A stretch of 5,156 nucleotides of DNA, taken from contig JAOUNV010000181.1 of the NCBI GenBank assembly GCA_029880775.1, forward strand, positions 1 through 5,156. Reading direction: 5' to 3'. Position 1 is the first letter of the stretch. Every line of letters starts with the position of its first letter. The translations under genes were made by a program, and so were the position numbers. This DNA comes from Nitrospinota bacterium. GTDB taxonomy: Bacteria; Nitrospinota_A; UBA7883. Below the pieces are notes generated by a model. That model was not told where the DNA came from. It saw only the letters and a program-made list of their open reading frames with translations, and made no database searches. Positions 3,990-5,156 of the stretch are shown one piece after another.

Positions 3990-5156
3990 TAGGAGAGCTT
4001 TTCAGAAGTTCGTTGCGGAACCTGCGTAAATAGGCCTGCTTTTCCTCGTTCAGAGATTTTTCCAATTCCGCCCGCTTCATCATGATGTCGGAAATCAACT
4101 CCTGGCGAAGACCGTGCTCCTCGGTCTTTATCTCCACGTTGAGCATATCGCGCCGTTTTTGCCTCTCCACCGCCATCTCTCGCTCCAGTGAGGCCATACG
4201 GCTCTCCATTTCCGCCTCCAGCCTTTCCTCCGTGCGCGCCAGGTTCCTGGTGTGGCTTGCATCCAGCTCCGCCATCAGCCGCGCGCGCTTTTCGGCCTTC
4301 TCTTCCTCCGCCGTATCACGAAGGGCGGCAAGCTCTCGCTCCCTGGCTTGCTCGATCTCCTCGCGCAGCTTCTTGCGCTCCCCAAGGGCATATAGTTGCG
4401 CCTCCGTCCGGGCGCTTTCCATCAGCCTTTCACGCTTGTCGGCCAGCTCCTGGTCAAGCTCGCGCAAGGTTCTCTCCCGCGCCTTTGCCACCTCCTCCTC
4501 CAGTCTCGACATCATTTCGTTTTCCATCTCGGCCACCTTGAAATGCGCCTCCTCCCCGGCATGAGCATCCAGCTTCTCCCTTCGCGACTTGAGCGTGGCG
4601 GCCAGAGAGGCTTCCGCTTTTTCCCTCTCGGCGTCCAGTTCGGTCATCAGGTCGCTTCGTCTCTGAGCAGCGTCCATGGCGGCCTGGCGCAGGCGTTCCG
4701 CCCGCTCCTTTTCGATCATCGTCTCCATCTCTATGCGCATGATCTCCAGGCGCTCGGAGGCGTGAGACTCGACCTCGGCCATCTTCTCGCTTCTGCGGGT
4801 TTCCACATCCCTCCTGATGACCATTGCCAGCCTCTCTCTTTCCAGTAGCGCTTTTTCACGTAGCTTTGCTGACAGCGACGCCTTTCTTCTTTCCAGAGAC
4901 TCGCGCAGTTCATTGGCCAGCCTGCTCTTTTCCATGGCGATGGCGGCATGGAACCGACGTTTCATGCGCTTTTTATGCTCGTTGATTATGGCGTCAACTT
5001 TAGCGGCGCGTCCCTTCTCCTCTTTGGAGAACCGGTCCTCAATGGCCTGCTGGCGTCGGCTTCTGGTTTCCCGGTCCCAGGCGCGGATTTTCTCCCTGGT
5101 TTCCTCCCGCATTTGGGCTATCTCGTCCTTTAGCTTAGCCAGCCCAGCGATCCGCT
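3928..5156 (-). CDS. Long charged coiled-coil/helical protein, N-terminus outside the window
   Basis: The frame is open to the right edge. An ATG occurs at 5112, but the 14 complete codons before it (RIAGLAKLKDEIAQ) continue the same helical pattern, so the true start lies beyond 5156. Numbering from that Met, the 394 residues are dominated by Glu, Arg, Lys, Ala, Leu and Met. There is no Cys, prolines occur only at 374 and 392, and glycines are very few (34, 186, 244, 334). This predicts a nearly continuous helix of about 370 residues, either a coiled-coil rod or an ER/K-type single helix, of roughly 55 nm at 0.15 nm per residue. ELD recurs at 158, 218 and 282 in similar contexts, hinting at an internal period of about 60 residues. 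The C-terminus (from about 372, SSPINRELLEEEIRKLEKNWPLN-like) breaks the helix and ends with Trp-Pro-Leu-Asn. There is no membrane segment in the visible part. I recognise no family; scaffold, filament or stalk roles are guesses. The gene is GC-rich and convergent with, and overlapping, the membrane-protein gene. Confidence 0.75.
   Translation of the reverse strand, partial: RIAGLAKLKDEIAQMREETREKIRAWDRETRSRRQQAIEDRFSKEEKGRAAKVDAIINEHKKRMKRRFHAAIAMEKSRLANELRESLERRKASLSAKLREKALLERERLAMVIRRDVETRRSEKMAEVESHASERLEIMRIEMETMIEKERAERLRQAAMDAAQRRSDLMTELDAEREKAEASLAATLKSRREKLDAHAGEEAHFKVAEMENEMMSRLEEEVAKARERTLRELDQELADKRERLMESARTEAQLYALGERKKLREEIEQARERELAALRDTAEEEKAEKRARLMAELDASHTRNLARTEERLEAEMESRMASLEREMAVERQKRRDMLNVEIKTEEHGLRQELISDIMMKRAELEKSLNEEKQAYLRRFRNELLKSSPINRELLEEEIRKLEKNWPLN

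Noticed and set aside
4082..4564. 160-codon plus-strand frame, extremely Ser/Arg/Ala-rich
   Set aside because: It is the shadow of the coiled-coil gene: antisense of Glu/Arg/Ala/Leu codons gives Ser/Ala/Arg runs. There is no ribosome site. Overlapping frames at 4188-4541 and 4396-4848 have the same explanation.

Overview
The window looks like bacterial chromosome from a Gram-negative organism. It holds a lipoprotein with a clear lipobox, a membrane protein resembling an O-antigen/capsule polymerase, and a cytidylate-kinase-like protein of a type common in Desulfobacterota, Nitrospirota/Nitrospinota and related lineages. It also carries copies of the 'GTCATTCTGAAC...GAAG' dispersed intergenic repeat seen in many of those genomes. 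The taxonomic placement is inference only. I see no rRNA, tRNA, CRISPR array or transposase.

Layout, left to right. (1) 1-97: two small hairpins downstream of the first gene. (2) 98-835, minus: an orphan secreted lipoprotein, AT-richer than its neighbour. (3) 836-1101: a repeat-dense intergenic stretch. Its hairpin core is the inverted copy of the one at 24-37, so the lipoprotein gene lies between two matching hairpins. Next to it are two opposed copies of the GTCATTCTGAAC-type repeat, one of them bracketed by a perfect 8-bp inverted repeat. (4) 1102-1830, minus: a GC-rich cytidylate-kinase-like protein with a good ribosome site and a TATAAT box upstream. (5) 1995-2028: a strong intrinsic terminator acting on the minus strand. 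It ends a short gene at 2053-2193 that encodes 46 residues, starts at TTG and has a near-perfect Shine-Dalgarno sequence; it is easily missed because it is short and lacks ATG. (6) 2194-2525: intergenic, with weak promoter-like signals and one doubtful leader ORF. (7) 2526-3989, plus: a multi-pass membrane protein of the Wzy/O-antigen ligase type. (8) 3928-5156, minus, running off the right edge: an almost proline-free, very highly charged helical (coiled-coil) protein. Its 3' end overlaps the membrane-protein gene by 62 bp, tail to tail.

Functional links between the genes are weak. The three left-hand minus-strand genes look independently transcribed, since the terminator separates the small gene from the kinase and a repeat region separates the kinase from the lipoprotein. 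The polymerase-like gene stands alone among genes that are not glycan-related. The most noteworthy items are the unlisted 46-residue gene, the paired hairpin repeats around the orphan lipoprotein, the long helical protein, and the convergent overlap that gives the membrane protein a low-complexity tail. Nothing here amounts to a clearly recognisable new multi-gene system.
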